Of a DNA stretch of 64,000 nucleotides, positions 1 through 12,900 are shown in pieces. This DNA is from Paroedura picta. Its lineage: Eukaryota; Chordata; Lepidosauria; Squamata; Gekkonidae. Within the stretch, counting starts at the first letter, position 1; each line of letters begins with the position of its first letter. The notes beneath the pieces were generated by a model. The model did not search any database. It was not told the DNA's origin and worked only from the letters and a program-made list of their open reading frames with translations. Location: the NCBI RefSeq assembly GCF_049243985.1, contig NC_135374.1, forward strand, positions 73,235,934 through 73,299,933, given 5' to 3'. The translations under genes and the position numbers were made by a program.

Positions 1-120
1 AGCATTCTTTCTCCCCCCTCTCAATTTATTCAGCAGGGACAGAAAACTTGCATTTAGTCCTCCTTTGTTCTCCAGACATGCTGTGGGCCAGAAATGTTCT
101 ATGGTGGCAAACTGTCCTGT

Positions 121-191
121 AACTGAAGTGAGCCTTGAATAAAACTTCATTGGTCTTAAAGGTGCTATTGGACTCAAACTTTGTTTTACTT
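121..191 (-). repeat. Dispersed reptile repeat fragment
   Basis: The stretch beginning TTGAATAAAACTTCATTGG resembles the reverse complement of the repeat at 21580-21650 (AGTAGCCGTGTTGGTCTG...). Both contain the 'gagtccagtagcacctttaa' type core, which I recall as widespread in reptiles. The family is not assigned. Confidence 0.45.
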
Positions 192-506
192 TTAAACACT
201 GATTCTGATAGAAAGTGTTTAAATGCAGATACCTACCTGCAAAAAAACAGTGGGATTAGCAATTTAAATCATATAGATAGATTAGACAACTCGTGCATTA
301 TGTAGTGTGCGTACCATCAGGAGATTCACTATAACTATGATTTCATGTCTTCCATATTTCAGATATTACATGTAAAAGTGAGTTTCACTTAGCAACTGTA
401 GTCAGTGTAAACGGAATCTATGATGAGCTGAAAGAATGCTGCAAGTTTGAAGGTTAAGCAAAATAAGGTATAGGGCAAAAGAAAGGGATTGATCTTCCAA
501 GGAGCA

Positions 507-611
507 TTTATTTCTTTTCATTTTAAATTCTTTCACTAGTTCAACAATTCTGTCAGCTTTGTGTCACTGAAGTACTTGTAAGAATTAAATGAAAAAATAA
601 GCAATTTTATT
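507..611 (-). terminator. EIF2S3: EIF2S3 candidate polyadenylation signals
   Basis: On the minus strand AATAAA occurs at 611-606, about 300 nt past the stop, and again at 512-507. Either could end a short 3' UTR; the sequence alone cannot choose. Confidence 0.4.
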
Positions 612-906
612 TCAAAACAAATAGTGGGGTATTCTGTTACAGTTTAAAATTAGATAAACTAGCCCCCAAACAGAGCTGCATACATAAATTAAACATGAGA
701 GGTTTAGTTCTGCTAAAATGTGGATAATTAAATCCATCGGCCAATTTGCTTAGTTTTATTGTAGATACTGAACAGAGTTTTAATGAGGATAGATTTTCAG
801 TATAATGTAGATATTGCGCGACAAATGCCACACTGAAAATACACCCCAGATTTATGGAGCTGCTCACTTCCTCATCTTCCATCAAAAGAAGGGTTGCATT
901 TTCTCT

Positions 907-970
907 TCAGTCATCATCCACAGTGGGCTTGATTGTCACTCCTCTCCTAATCTGTCCCCAGCCAATTAAA
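907..970 (-). CDS. EIF2S3: EIF2S3 last coding exon (12)
   Basis: It encodes the C-terminal [20 protein letters not shown] followed by TGA at 909-907. The acceptor is TTTGCAG. Confidence 0.97.
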
Positions 971-3900
971 CTGCAAAACAGAACAGTCCATACTTAAAGA
1001 ACCATTTCAAAAGCACTAGAATCAATGTTATATCATTTTGTAGGGAACAAAAATGAGTGATTAGTTGGTTTCTGAGTAAGATATACAGCTATTACTACAT
1101 GAGCGCCACTTGACGTGAGCGTTATCACTTCCATCTTATATTTTATTACCTTTTTGCACTCACAATAGTTCCACCTAAGCAGGATTTAAGCCTGTTCATA
1201 TTGACTGGAATCCAAACAACTCATGCCCAAACAGAAAGTATATCTGCAAGGAATAGGGATTTCAAATGCCATTCCAGGCAATAGCCCTTCATGCCACCTA
1301 GAAACCTGCCTTGGAAGCCCACTCTTGAGACTGCTTTTCATAGCGGCATAAGGGCTGCATTGGGAAGGAGCCTGGAAAAATCACTTGTGCTCATGGAATA
1401 CCATTCATTTTCCTTGGGATTTGAGCTAATCATGAAAACGGTCTGGAGTTTGGATCACAGAAACCTTCCCCATTCCCCTAATGCCATTTTCTAAAACATA
1501 CATGCCTAAAGATGGGAAGTCCCCCTCACTTAGCTACAATTACATCTGAAAGTGCAGATGAGAATCTGCCAGCAAAGCCGTGAGTAAACTACATGTTAAA
1601 CAGGCTGCCTCTGCTTTTTCTTCTTCTCAGTCACAGATGCCAAGTGGCATTTCCTTTTGGATCTAATTAGCTGCAATGTCTAAGTGGAGTATTAAGAGGA
1701 AGCAAGGAAAAGTAGCATGTGGCTAATCCCCACCACTGCTTGATCTTCTCTTTGCCAACTTCCCCTTCCTGAGTATAGGGGATAAATAGTAGCTTTTATG
1801 AAGATTTATGTACAGAATCATTCCAGTTTTTATCCTTATTGGAACAACAGCACTATACCAATATTATACTTAACTGTAACTTCTCTCACTGGCAGAACAC
1901 ACAGTTAAATTTTTGCATCAGTTATTTGAAATTTCATTTAGTGTTTTATACAATGTCTTTAGGATATAGAACAGAACTTCGTTGTTGTAGAGTGGTGGAT
2001 GGGGTTCTACCAGAATTTACTGTGGCTTTTGAGCGAAAACCATTTCAGTGAAAATGATATTGGTGACCCAGACATATCTGCACAAGGATCCAAGCCTGAC
2101 AGAATTGATTACATTCCTTCATAGAAGGCATTGAGCTGAAGGTCTGAATTGTGTTTTTTGTGACTCCAAAGGGGCTAGTTCCAATAATGCTTGGCTGTAC
2201 TTATTAGCAGTAGTTACAAACAGTCCTTCAACCATTTGTACAGGAGAAGACTGTTAACAGCAACAGCCAAATGTTGTTGGAGCTAGACAGCTGAATCTCT
2301 GGCACTGTAAGCAGAATGATACCTGCTACAATGCCTATTGATGTTTCACTTCTCCCTGTCCTACACTACCCACTGCTCATCTTATCTTAATGAGTATAAT
2401 TTTCAGACAATGGGGTGGGTATATGAAAAAATATTTAGGTAAAAATAGGCTTAGAAGAAGTAACTGATTGTGATGTAGCTTCAGAACACCAAAAAAATCC
2501 TTCTGCTTTCTCATTTGTTCTCTAAAGAATGAGATATTCATGGAAGGTAGTAAATTTTGAAGTACAGCCTATTTAGAGTATCAGTGCTGAATCTATAAGC
2601 ATATAGTGCTTCCTCATTTCAAACCATGCAGTAATTTAAACCCCTTAAAATACTGTCATTTCCTTTTGTGCTGTAATTGGAGGCCTGTATTTTAAAAGTA
2701 TGCAAGCTACAACATTAAAATTTCTACTACAATAATTGCTACTTTACATCAAACAAACTTACCGCCAGTGTTTCTCAACTCTTCGACTAAGGGCAATTTT
2801 TTCTCCTACTTCTGTGCATACAGGGTTTGTTAGCACTATTTTACCCAAGTCAGCCTTCACTGCACTGACCCGTCCCCCGGTAGACAGCGACCCTATGTTT
2901 ACCATTAGGACTTCATTCTTCGATAGCTTTTGCACCTGAAATAGGATTTCAGAATAAGGATTTCAGAATAAAAAACATAAAAGCATCTCTTTGAAATACA
3001 AAAGAGCACAAGAACCATCGACTGTTCTTGTATGGAAAAAAGTGTTTTGACTAACCTTTGCAGCTTTCTTGTCTCCTTCAGTACGGACACCTAATAGTCG
3101 CCTAAGCAAGAAGTAGGAGATTTCAAGCTCTGTGAATATTTCAGGGAGTGCTCCAACTGCACCAAGAACTTGTCCTACCATTCTATCAGCTCGGCACAAA
3201 GTTGGATCAATCTTGGTACCAACACCTAACAACAAAATTTATTTGAGTACATCTGATTATTTGTTCTGGACGTTCGCATTATATATTGCAGATACCCTCA
3301 AGCTTAATCATTTAAACTTTCATAGCCCTCCCCCTCCATCCTAGTTAAACAGTAAGATTGGAAGCTGAACCAGTGGGTCTGTCTCTTCTTCCCTTCCCAC
3401 ATCAGTCCTCCAAGCTCTCCAAAAAGCTAATCCTAGGGACCGGAGATCCTTCCAGGAAATGATAGGACACAGTTGATGAAAAAACCTTCCATGGTAGAAA
3501 ATGGTCAGCCCAACCTCTTTATTTCTTCAAACTAAAAAATTCTAGAAAGTCAGGGGAGAAATCTTACATAAACATACCAATAAGGCCTCCTGGTACGGCA
3601 TATTGCAGATCATTGTGTTCTGCAAACAATGACACAATTTTGGAAAATATGGGCTTGCACATAAGTTTTCCTTCACTGTCTTTTGAGACAATTCCGGGTC
3701 TCACTTCAAGCTCCTGGCCTACCTATCAATAATACAAAAAATATGTCTGTTTATAGCATATGCCACCAATAGTACAAAAAATTACTTGGCGATATTAACT
3801 GTTGAAAATTACATATTTTTTTGGTAGAAAGTAATGTTACACATTTGTAAAGTACTAATTCACCATTCAGAAACCAACTGAAGAGCTACATAATAGCTGT

Positions 3901-6900
3901 ATCAAGTTTTATACTTATGAAGTTAATCCTGCTTGAATTAAACATTTAGGTTGCTATTTTATTAAAGCAAAAGATATGGGCAGGTTTATATAATTATCCT
4001 ATTAAACCCAGTTGTACAAGTTTACATTGTACAGCTATAGGTAACTATTAACATGTCAATTTCTTTTGTACCTCAATCTTGTTTAGCATTTCCTAATCAG
4101 CAAAGAGACAGAAGATACTCACATATACAATGCAAGGTTATGGCTATGAAGAATACTAAAGTGTCCAGTTTCTCTTGTTTTCAAAAACTTCATAAAAACA
4201 GAAACTGGACAATTAAATTACAAAACTCGTAAGTATCACCAGAAGGCAATTTTTAAAATCCTTTTATTATAATCAGCAATATCTTTGGAGGCAGCAGTAA
4301 AAAGACATGGACTTTACCTTCAATACGCCTTTTAGAATACTACCTCCAGCTACGCCCCCCTTCAGGTCATCAACTTCACATCCAGGCTTGTTGACATCAA
4401 AAGATCTAATAACTAAGGACATATTTCATCAGGCACAGATGCAGAGCTTACAGGTATCTTCTGCTATAATTTAATCTATACTGAACTTTAAAAGATGTAC
4501 CAATGTAACTGATAACCTCACACAAGAAAAGTGTTAAACTTATCTGTAACCATTGTTTATGAAGGTGTCTTAGGTGCAGTCCCACATTGAGACAGTGCTT
4601 TTATGGGCTGGCAACCAGAGGTGCTTTTTCAGCTGGATCTGGTATTTTTAATACTCCAAGGGAAGCTAGTTCCCAGCAGAGCATATTGGAGGATGCCTTC
4701 CCACTAAAATGCTCAATGTGTAGGGAGGAGTTTCCCCATTCCCTCAGTCCTACTGATCTCGCCGAGACTCACAAATGAAATGAAAAGTATCCCTTGATCT
4801 CTGAAGAGGGTAGGAGGGCTGGAGGCAATGTATATCTGTACAAGACACCCTGGGAAACAACAGATACATGTAAGTTCAACAATTTTCATCTTCAGACTTC
4901 TGTTCAATCCCACATTGGGAGACTATAGAACTCCTTGCCTTGGAGGTAGGGTGAGAATCAGTTGACTACCAACTACTGAATCTCTTCTTGCATTCACATT
5001 CACAGCATAATGCTTCATGAAAATGTTCAAAGACTAACATGTAGCTGCTCTACACATGTTCTCCAACAGAATGCCTCTCTGAAGTGCTGCTGATGCTGCC
5101 TGCATCGGTGTGGAATGCACTCAAAGCCTCAGAGCAGTGGTCCCCAACCCGCGGCCTGTGGCCCGGCGCCGGACCGCGGCTCCCTCTCCCCGCCCCCCCC
5201 TGCAGTAAAAAACTTCCCAGGCTGCAAGCTTGCGGCCAGGGAAGCTTCTTACTGCGGGAGGGGGGGAGAGGGAATCAGGCCCGCGCATGCGCGGGTGCAG
5301 CCGCGCATGCACAGCGTGCGCGGGCGGGTAGTTGCCCTGCTGGTCCCCAGCCTCAAAAAGGTTGGGGACCACTGCCTCAGAGGACGTGGCAGACTACCTT
5401 GTGCATAGCCTAGTTGCACTGAAAAAAATAACCACCTGAAAATGGTCTGTGCTGAGGTTGGCTTCTCCTTTGGACTACCAGAATAGCACAAAAATAAATG
5501 TGGGGACTATCAGAAACTCTTTATTCTGTCTAGGTAAAACAGTAAATAACATCTAACAAATGTGTGTCTTTTGCAAGGCAGAACCTAGAGATCGCCTTGG
5601 GCAAAAACATAAGCTAGGTTTAAGCAGTACATGACTTGTCTGAAACTTAACATATGGTGAATCCTCAAGACCACCAATCCTCCTACTCTTCTGGTTTAAG
5701 TAATTGCTACCAAAAACATGATCTTGAAGGACAAGGGTCACAAGCTACATGAGCCAAGTGGTTCAAAGGGTGCTAACATGAGTTGGGAGAGGACCACTGA
5801 CAAAGACCATTTGGATACCATATTGGCATATTAATTATCCAATACTGATATGCTGACCAGGGAATTTAGTTCTACATGCAAACAGATAGGGTTCGACATA
5901 CCAATAAGCCTTGGTTCTGACGAGAAGTCTCTTATGGGCACTGGAATTTTCTTTACTATGTATTCACAAACAACTTCTATGTTGTATTTTAGCTGTGCCG
6001 AGATTGGAATAATTGGGGCTCCTTCTGCAACAGTACCTATAATTATCAAAATAAAGCTTTAACCATCACATCTGACAAGTAGAAAGCAAACTACGTACAA
6101 TCTCTATATCAGTGGTTCTCAACCTTACCTGCTCGGCAACCCTAACTTGGCTGTGGTTGGTGCAGCTGTGGCGGCAGTGTGCGCACGCATACACACAATT
6201 GAGGCAGCCATTGCTATAGCTCTGACGCCGCCCCCCGCCGCCCCCATCATCTGCCGCCGCCTGCCGTGGCGGTGGGCAACCTGGTGACCCCAGGGAAAGA
6301 GCCAAGCAACCCGATATTGTTTTGTAAATAATGAAATAAGGGACAAATATTACAGGAGGTCTCTCTCTTTAAGTGAAATGCTTACTCCTCTGCACTTACA
6401 TTTATATTTGTATTCAGTGGTTATATGAATTAATATGAATTAATTAGCAGCCCATAAAGTTTTGAGTTTGTCAACAGAGACTGGTCAATCTGGGGGGAAA
6501 ATTGACAAGGTAAAATAACCCCTTAACAAAATAGCTCATTGGTTCATTCTAGTCCTTGGAATCTTGTAGTATGAGAAGAAGAAACTTAACTAGTGTCTAA
6601 GAATGTCTCAGATACATCTTGAAAAAGAGTTCTTGTACCACGGGGAGAGCAGCTTAAACCAAGGATAATTTTAAATGCAGCTTGTGATATGGCAATGTTT
6701 TTTTTTTTTACAAAATTACAAACAATAAAAATTCCTCTAGGAAAGCCATAGCATTGTATCGCAATCAATGCAAGATGAACCCCTAGAAGGAGGAAAATTT
6801 TAGTACAAAAATTGAGGTAGTTATAGCTACATGCAATTAGAAGTTACAAAGCTGATCTAACAACACTTGATACATAATTCTGAATAACTATTTTTGGAAT

Positions 6901-9900
6901 GTGTACCTATGTGTGGGTATAAAAGGAAAGGCTGCAATGTTCAGCATTTTTATGTGAAGATTTCCTACTGAAATTAGGAGTAACTTCCTCTTGAACAAGC
7001 AGATTTACATCAGACTATGAAACTATGACAGTGTTGGATAAATAATTTATAAGCAACCTGCCTATATTGGCCCCAATACACACTAGAAAACAGCAAATAT
7101 CAAAACTCATTATGACACAAAGCCTATGGTTTGGCAAATTCTCCACTTTTACAGCTCTGATGGAAGTGGACTGATACATTCAAACATGACTAAAAATGAC
7201 CTACCACAAAATTGTGAAAATAACAAATTTAGAATTACTGACAGCATAGTTATGCAATTGATCAAGTTAGACTACTCAAGTTAGCAAAGAGTCAAACCAA
7301 GCCAAACTAAAGTGCTATAAAAATAGTTTAATGAACAAAAGATTAAGTACTTCAGTAAACCATGCATTAGTTTCTGCTATACTATGCGAGTGAGCTGGGC
7401 CAAATCCAATGGCACTGTAAAAAAAAGAATGTCTCCTTAATCAGAAATTGATTCTCCATTGGGGATTTTCTCTTTCAAAGAAAGACTCAGTGGAAGAGAG
7501 GTGAACAGAACTGTTACTATACCTATCACTTGACATCAGGAAAGGATTCCCTGCATTTCAACAATGGAAAGTCTGATTCAAAACTTTTACAACATTCATC
7601 CTATAAAACCTGCACCAGAAATCTTTAGAATCTTCAGTTGGAATTAAAGCATAATCTTAAACAGAGTGACACTTGAAATCCATTGAAATCAGTAGCCTTA
7701 AAAAGGCATTACTCTGCTCAAGACTACACTAAATATTTCAGAAAAGCTAACATTTATCATACCAAACTATCAGTAAAATTCTTTGGATTTTTCACAACAC
7801 AAACTTCCTGACAGTGATTTGTTTTTTTCTCTGGAAGCTTACCTTGTACAAATGCTAGAATTTGCTCATACTGTTCCTTGGCTTGGCTCTCTTTTACCAA
7901 ATCAATCTTATTTTGTAGAATTAGAATGTGTTTCAGTTTCATAATTTCTATAGCAGCTAAATGTTCTGAGGTCTGGGGTTGAGGACACGACTCATTGCCA
8001 GCTGGAAAGACAGAGAAACACGTGATATTGCACAACAGAATATAGAAGGGCATTCAGCTACTCTCTAGGTGGATCAGAGCCCACAGATATATAAATACTG
8101 AAGGCTTACCAATGAGGTTTTCAACTATGAATTAGCAAGTCATAGTCATTACTGGAAATCAAATGCGTATGCACGATTATATTTGTAAATTAAATTTCAC
8201 CCAGGCCTTAACTGTGTGCATAATGCAGATGAATACCAGGAAGCAAAAGTTATCTTGAAATCTGAAGGTCAGAGCATATTTGAGGATTTTTAAAAACACA
8301 ATAAGATATTTAGCTAGTTACACATGCACCTAGCTTGCTGATTCTGACAAACAAACATGTGCTTGTAAACATATACAGTATTTGTGTATATTCATACTGG
8401 GTTTCTTTCAAAGACTCTGGAAGCAGATTCCTCAATTAGCAGAAGAAACTCATGGGTCCAACCCTTTATGCATACATTATCTGTGATATTATCCAGCTGA
8501 TCAACAGTGAGAAGTTGCCAACACCCTGCACCAGTACCTATTAACAGAAGAGCTGCATCCATGACGGCTGCTCCATTCAACATTGTAGCCATCAAGATAT
8601 CATGGCCAGGACAATCCACAAAGGAGACATGCCTGTTACATACAAACAAGAAGCATTTTCACAAATAAGTCTAGTTAAAATAACAAACTATTAACCATGT
8701 TTTCTTCAGATACCCTTTTTATAAAGAACCTTATGCCAAGACTTTTAAGCCTCTAATGAGAGATAAGCACTAAGGATGAAGATGATTGGATTAAAAATCT
8801 CCTTATGGGAGGTAACACTCCCACCATCTTCAGGTTGCAAAATACTATGCAATTTTAATTAAGAACAGACAACGAAGTATAGCTGCTGTACAGTTTTTAC
8901 CTCTTGGTTTATTTGTTTTAATTAACTATTATTTTTTATTCTAAGTTTACTATTTTATAGTTTTTTGTTATGGCTGGCAATTACTGCAATAAAATTTGAT
9001 TGATGGGAAAATAATCAAGGCCATTAAGAATTAGGAGCCTAACAATAATATACTGTTATTATGAAAAACAGTAAATTTTGATATAAAGATTTATTTAACA
9101 GTTATCAATGTGCTGGATCTAAAAACTTCCAGCAGAGGACCAAGCAAGAAGGGATTCACAGGATCCAGCCCATTAACTTTTGCTGCTACCTGTAAACACT
9201 GCAGAATTCAGGAAGAAAGCACTTTCACCATATAAGCTGTGTTTTAGCCATATTATTTATGTAACTGTGAAATTGTTTTGATTTTGCTGGTCTATGACCG
9301 TAATAAAGAATACTACTACTACTACTACCACCACCATATAAGCTGAAACAGAAAGCCAAACACATCCTTTGACATCTCTTGGTTAGCAGAAGAGTCTTTT
9401 GCTTATTAAGGGTGTGGTCCCGATTCCCCACTCTCATCCCACACTACTCTTGGCAGCATGATTTCAGTTATTAAAAGAGTTGATTCTTATATGCCACTTT
9501 TCCCTACCTGAAGAAGTCTCAAAGCAGCTTACATTTGCCTTCCCTATCCTCTCCCCACAACAAGACACCCTATGAAGTAAGTGAGGTTGAGACAGCACTG
9601 ATATTACTGCTCGGTCAGCACAGCTTTTATCAATGCTGTAGCGAGCTCAAGGTCACCCAACTGGTTGCATGTGGGGGAGTGCGGAATCAAACCCAGCTCA
9701 CCAGATTAGAAGTCCGCACTCCTAACCACTGCACCAAGCTGGTAGTGACAGCACACCTGTCCATTGTGAGGCCGAAATGGTTGCTAGTGATAAAACTGAC
9801 AGGCAGCAAGGTCAGGATAGACAAAAGAAATACTACTTTCTACAGTGAATGATTAAAATTTGGAATTTACTGCCAGAAGATTCAGTGACAGCCACAGGAA

Positions 9901-12900
9901 CAAACAGTTTTCAAAGGCATTTAGATAGATTAACGGAGAATTAATATCATGGTGATTGAAAGGAGCCTTCACATTCAGAGCCATTAATCCTCTGAATTCC
10001 AGAGCCAGGAGGCAACATCAGGGGACGATCTTGGTCTCTATGCCCTGTTGTTGGTCATCCTCGTGCTTTTAGATCTGTTGGCTGCATTTGATGCAATTGA
10101 CCATGAGCTATTAGCCCACATCCTCATCAGGATGGCGATTAGGAGGGCAGCTTTCCAGTGGATGGCCTCATTTCTCAAGAACTGGAAGGAGAGGGTTGCA
10201 GTGGGGGAAGAGTTATCAGACCCCTTTGTGCTCCCTTGTGGAGTTCTGCAAAGGATGATACTCTCCCACATGCTTTTTAATACCTATATGCTCTCTCTAG
10301 CTCAGTGGGTCTGGGGTTTGGGGCTGGGATGTCACCAATATGCAGATGACACCCAGCTCTATCTCCTGATGGAAACTCAACCCCTCCAAGTCAGAGGTCC
10401 TGTGACTGGGCAGAAGGGAACAGGATCAGGAAGCGTGTCTCCCCTGCCTGAACGGAGGACAGCTTATACCTGTATCTGTGGCCAGGAATGTGGGGAAGAT
10501 CTTTGATGTCTCCTTGTCTATGGAAGCTCAGAACATGAATGTAGCATAAATGGCATTTATGCTATGCCAAGCTAGGCTACTAGCGCTCTACCTTTCCTCA
10601 GAACACTTGGCAACAGCAATCCATGCAACGGTCACTTCCAGATCAGACTTCTGTAACTCACTCAACACAGGCCTTCCCTTGACTTTGACCCGGAAATTAC
10701 AATTGATGCAAGATGTGGCTGCGAGGGTCCTCAGGAGGTTATCTTGGAGGACCCATGTCCTGCCTAAGCTGAGGCAGCTGCATTGGTTGCTGGTTGGCTT
10801 CTGGATCAGGTTTTGGTTTTCACCTTCAAGGCTATACGTGGCCTGGGTCCCACCTATTTGAGGGACTGATTATCTCCTTATGCCCCCCGCAGGGTATTTC
10901 GTTCTGTGGGTACAAAACTGCTGGCTGTCCCTGACTCCTGGCCTTGACCAGGGCTAGGGCATTTTTGGTCCTGGCCCCGATATGGTGGAATGAGTTCCTG
11001 AAAGAGGTGAGGGCCCTGATGGAGCTATCTGGGTTCCACAATGGCCTGTAGGACGAAGCTCTTCTGCCAGGCATTTGGTTGAGGCTGGGGCAGTAAGTTT
11101 TGGTCCCGTTCCCCTCCATACCACTGTAGCCCCCTAGGCTAGACACTGCCTGTGAACATCCTCCAGAACAACAGTGACTGCTATGGGAAGGTTGAGGAGA
11201 TGGCATGGGGGAAGTCATAGATTGTTGATTGGCCACCGCCAATATCAGTTGTTGTACTGGGGTTTTATTGGGTTTTTCATGTTTTATGTAAACTGCCACA
11301 AGCTGGCCAGGCTGAGAGTGGTGATCAATAAATACAATAATAAATAAATTCAGAGGGACTGGTTGGCCACTGTGTGAAACAGGATGCTGAACTAGATGAT
11401 CCATTGGTGTGATCCAGCTAGGCTCTTCTAACATTCTTATGAGCTTTACTGTTTGATTACATTAGGATTGGTCAGTTGATAAACTTTTTTACAGATGTCA
11501 TCAAAATGGCTCAGCATTTCCAAATAAAACATATGGTGACCACAAAGCAGATGTAACAAACAACTTCTCCTTAGTGAATGGGATGACATCAAATTCCTTG
11601 GAAAAAGAAAGAACTCAGCTTCTCATTTGGTACTGGCCAATGCTCTTAAGGTCTCCTCAGAAAAGCAAAGCAGTCCACACAGCTATGAAAATATTGTATT
11701 TGTTACAGATAAGTCAAGTTCCTGAATTTTTGGTCTGGCTTCTATATTAAAAAAAAAAACCCTTAAGACCTGTGTTATGCCACAAACATGTCCAGCAGCT
11801 CAGGTTTGTTGATTTCATGCCATAGACATGAAAAACTGGGGAGATACAGTGCTTGCTCACCTGCTGCCATTCTTGCACTCTTGTCAGAGAAAGTGTTTTG
11901 GCCAACTGAGCTTTCTCTGGTCATTGCTATGTTGAGAAAAATATAATCTGTTTCTTTTTCCCTACTGTGAGAGATTAAGTGGTACAACTATGGAAAAAGA
12001 GAGTCTAGTCAGTCCTCAGACACTGTTTCTCCCTGCTCTCAAGGCCTTTGCGAGAACCTGTATACACAGTTTTCAACACACACATATAGAATGGCGAGTT
12101 TTAAATGTGTACAACACTTAAGCATAGACCCACATTAAGCAATGATGATAAAAACATTAATGTCAAGCATGTTCACCTGACTAGTTTAAAATTCCCCTTG
12201 GTCCCAGGAATGTCTGTAGGGAATTCATCAGGCGTACTGCTCCCACAGGACCGGTAACACTCTGGCCGAGAACAACTTGGATCATCAAGTTCATAAATCT
12301 GCAAAGAGTTACAAGACAGAAAGTTTAGCTTGCTGCTGTTCAATTAAAGTAACACAGTGAAGGACAATAAACAGAGAACAATTCAAATCAGTATCGTAAA
12401 TTATAGTATATATAAGGGTATTGACAAACCTTAGCATTGGCATAGCCCAGCTTGATAGTGATATTTCTTTCCAGTTCATTTTTGAATCTAACAGTATGAA
12501 CTCCAGAAATAGCTTTTACTACAGTTGACTTTCCATGAGCTACATGACCAATCGTACCTAGATTTTAAAAACAAATGTTCATCAAAACAGTACTTAAAGT
12601 ATATGGGCTTTTAATCAATTCTTCAGGAACCATTCAGTGTCACACACTGGGTCCAAGAGCTTCCCATACTTATAAAGGCTCGTTTAACCAGTTACTTACA
12701 ACAGATGATAGGAACTACCTAAACGTTCACTTGAACTCTAGGTCTTATTTTCTTATGAACCATATCCTCCTTGTCTCCATATTAACTGAAGACTCACAAG
12801 TTGAAATGACCTAGGAAACTTTTCCTTCAAAAACTCAAATGTGCAACTACTTAGATATTCTATGTTAACAAACATTCCATTCACCAAAAAGTTTCCTTGG

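Noticed and set aside
6110-6320. Complete hAT element
   Set aside because: Only the left terminus is visible; no right terminus or target duplication found.
9308-9337. (ACT)n tract as a regulatory or CRISPR-like array
   Set aside because: Short microsatellite tail of a LINE fragment; no spacers. No CRISPR array occurs anywhere in the window.
10048-10506. 152-codon ORF with polymerase-like residues as a host gene
   Set aside because: It is the RT segment of an L2 LINE copy that is truncated and broken, ending in an L2-type tail.
10832-11434. 200-codon minus-strand ORF
   Set aside because: It is the antisense of the L2 and CR1 3' parts; no independent support.
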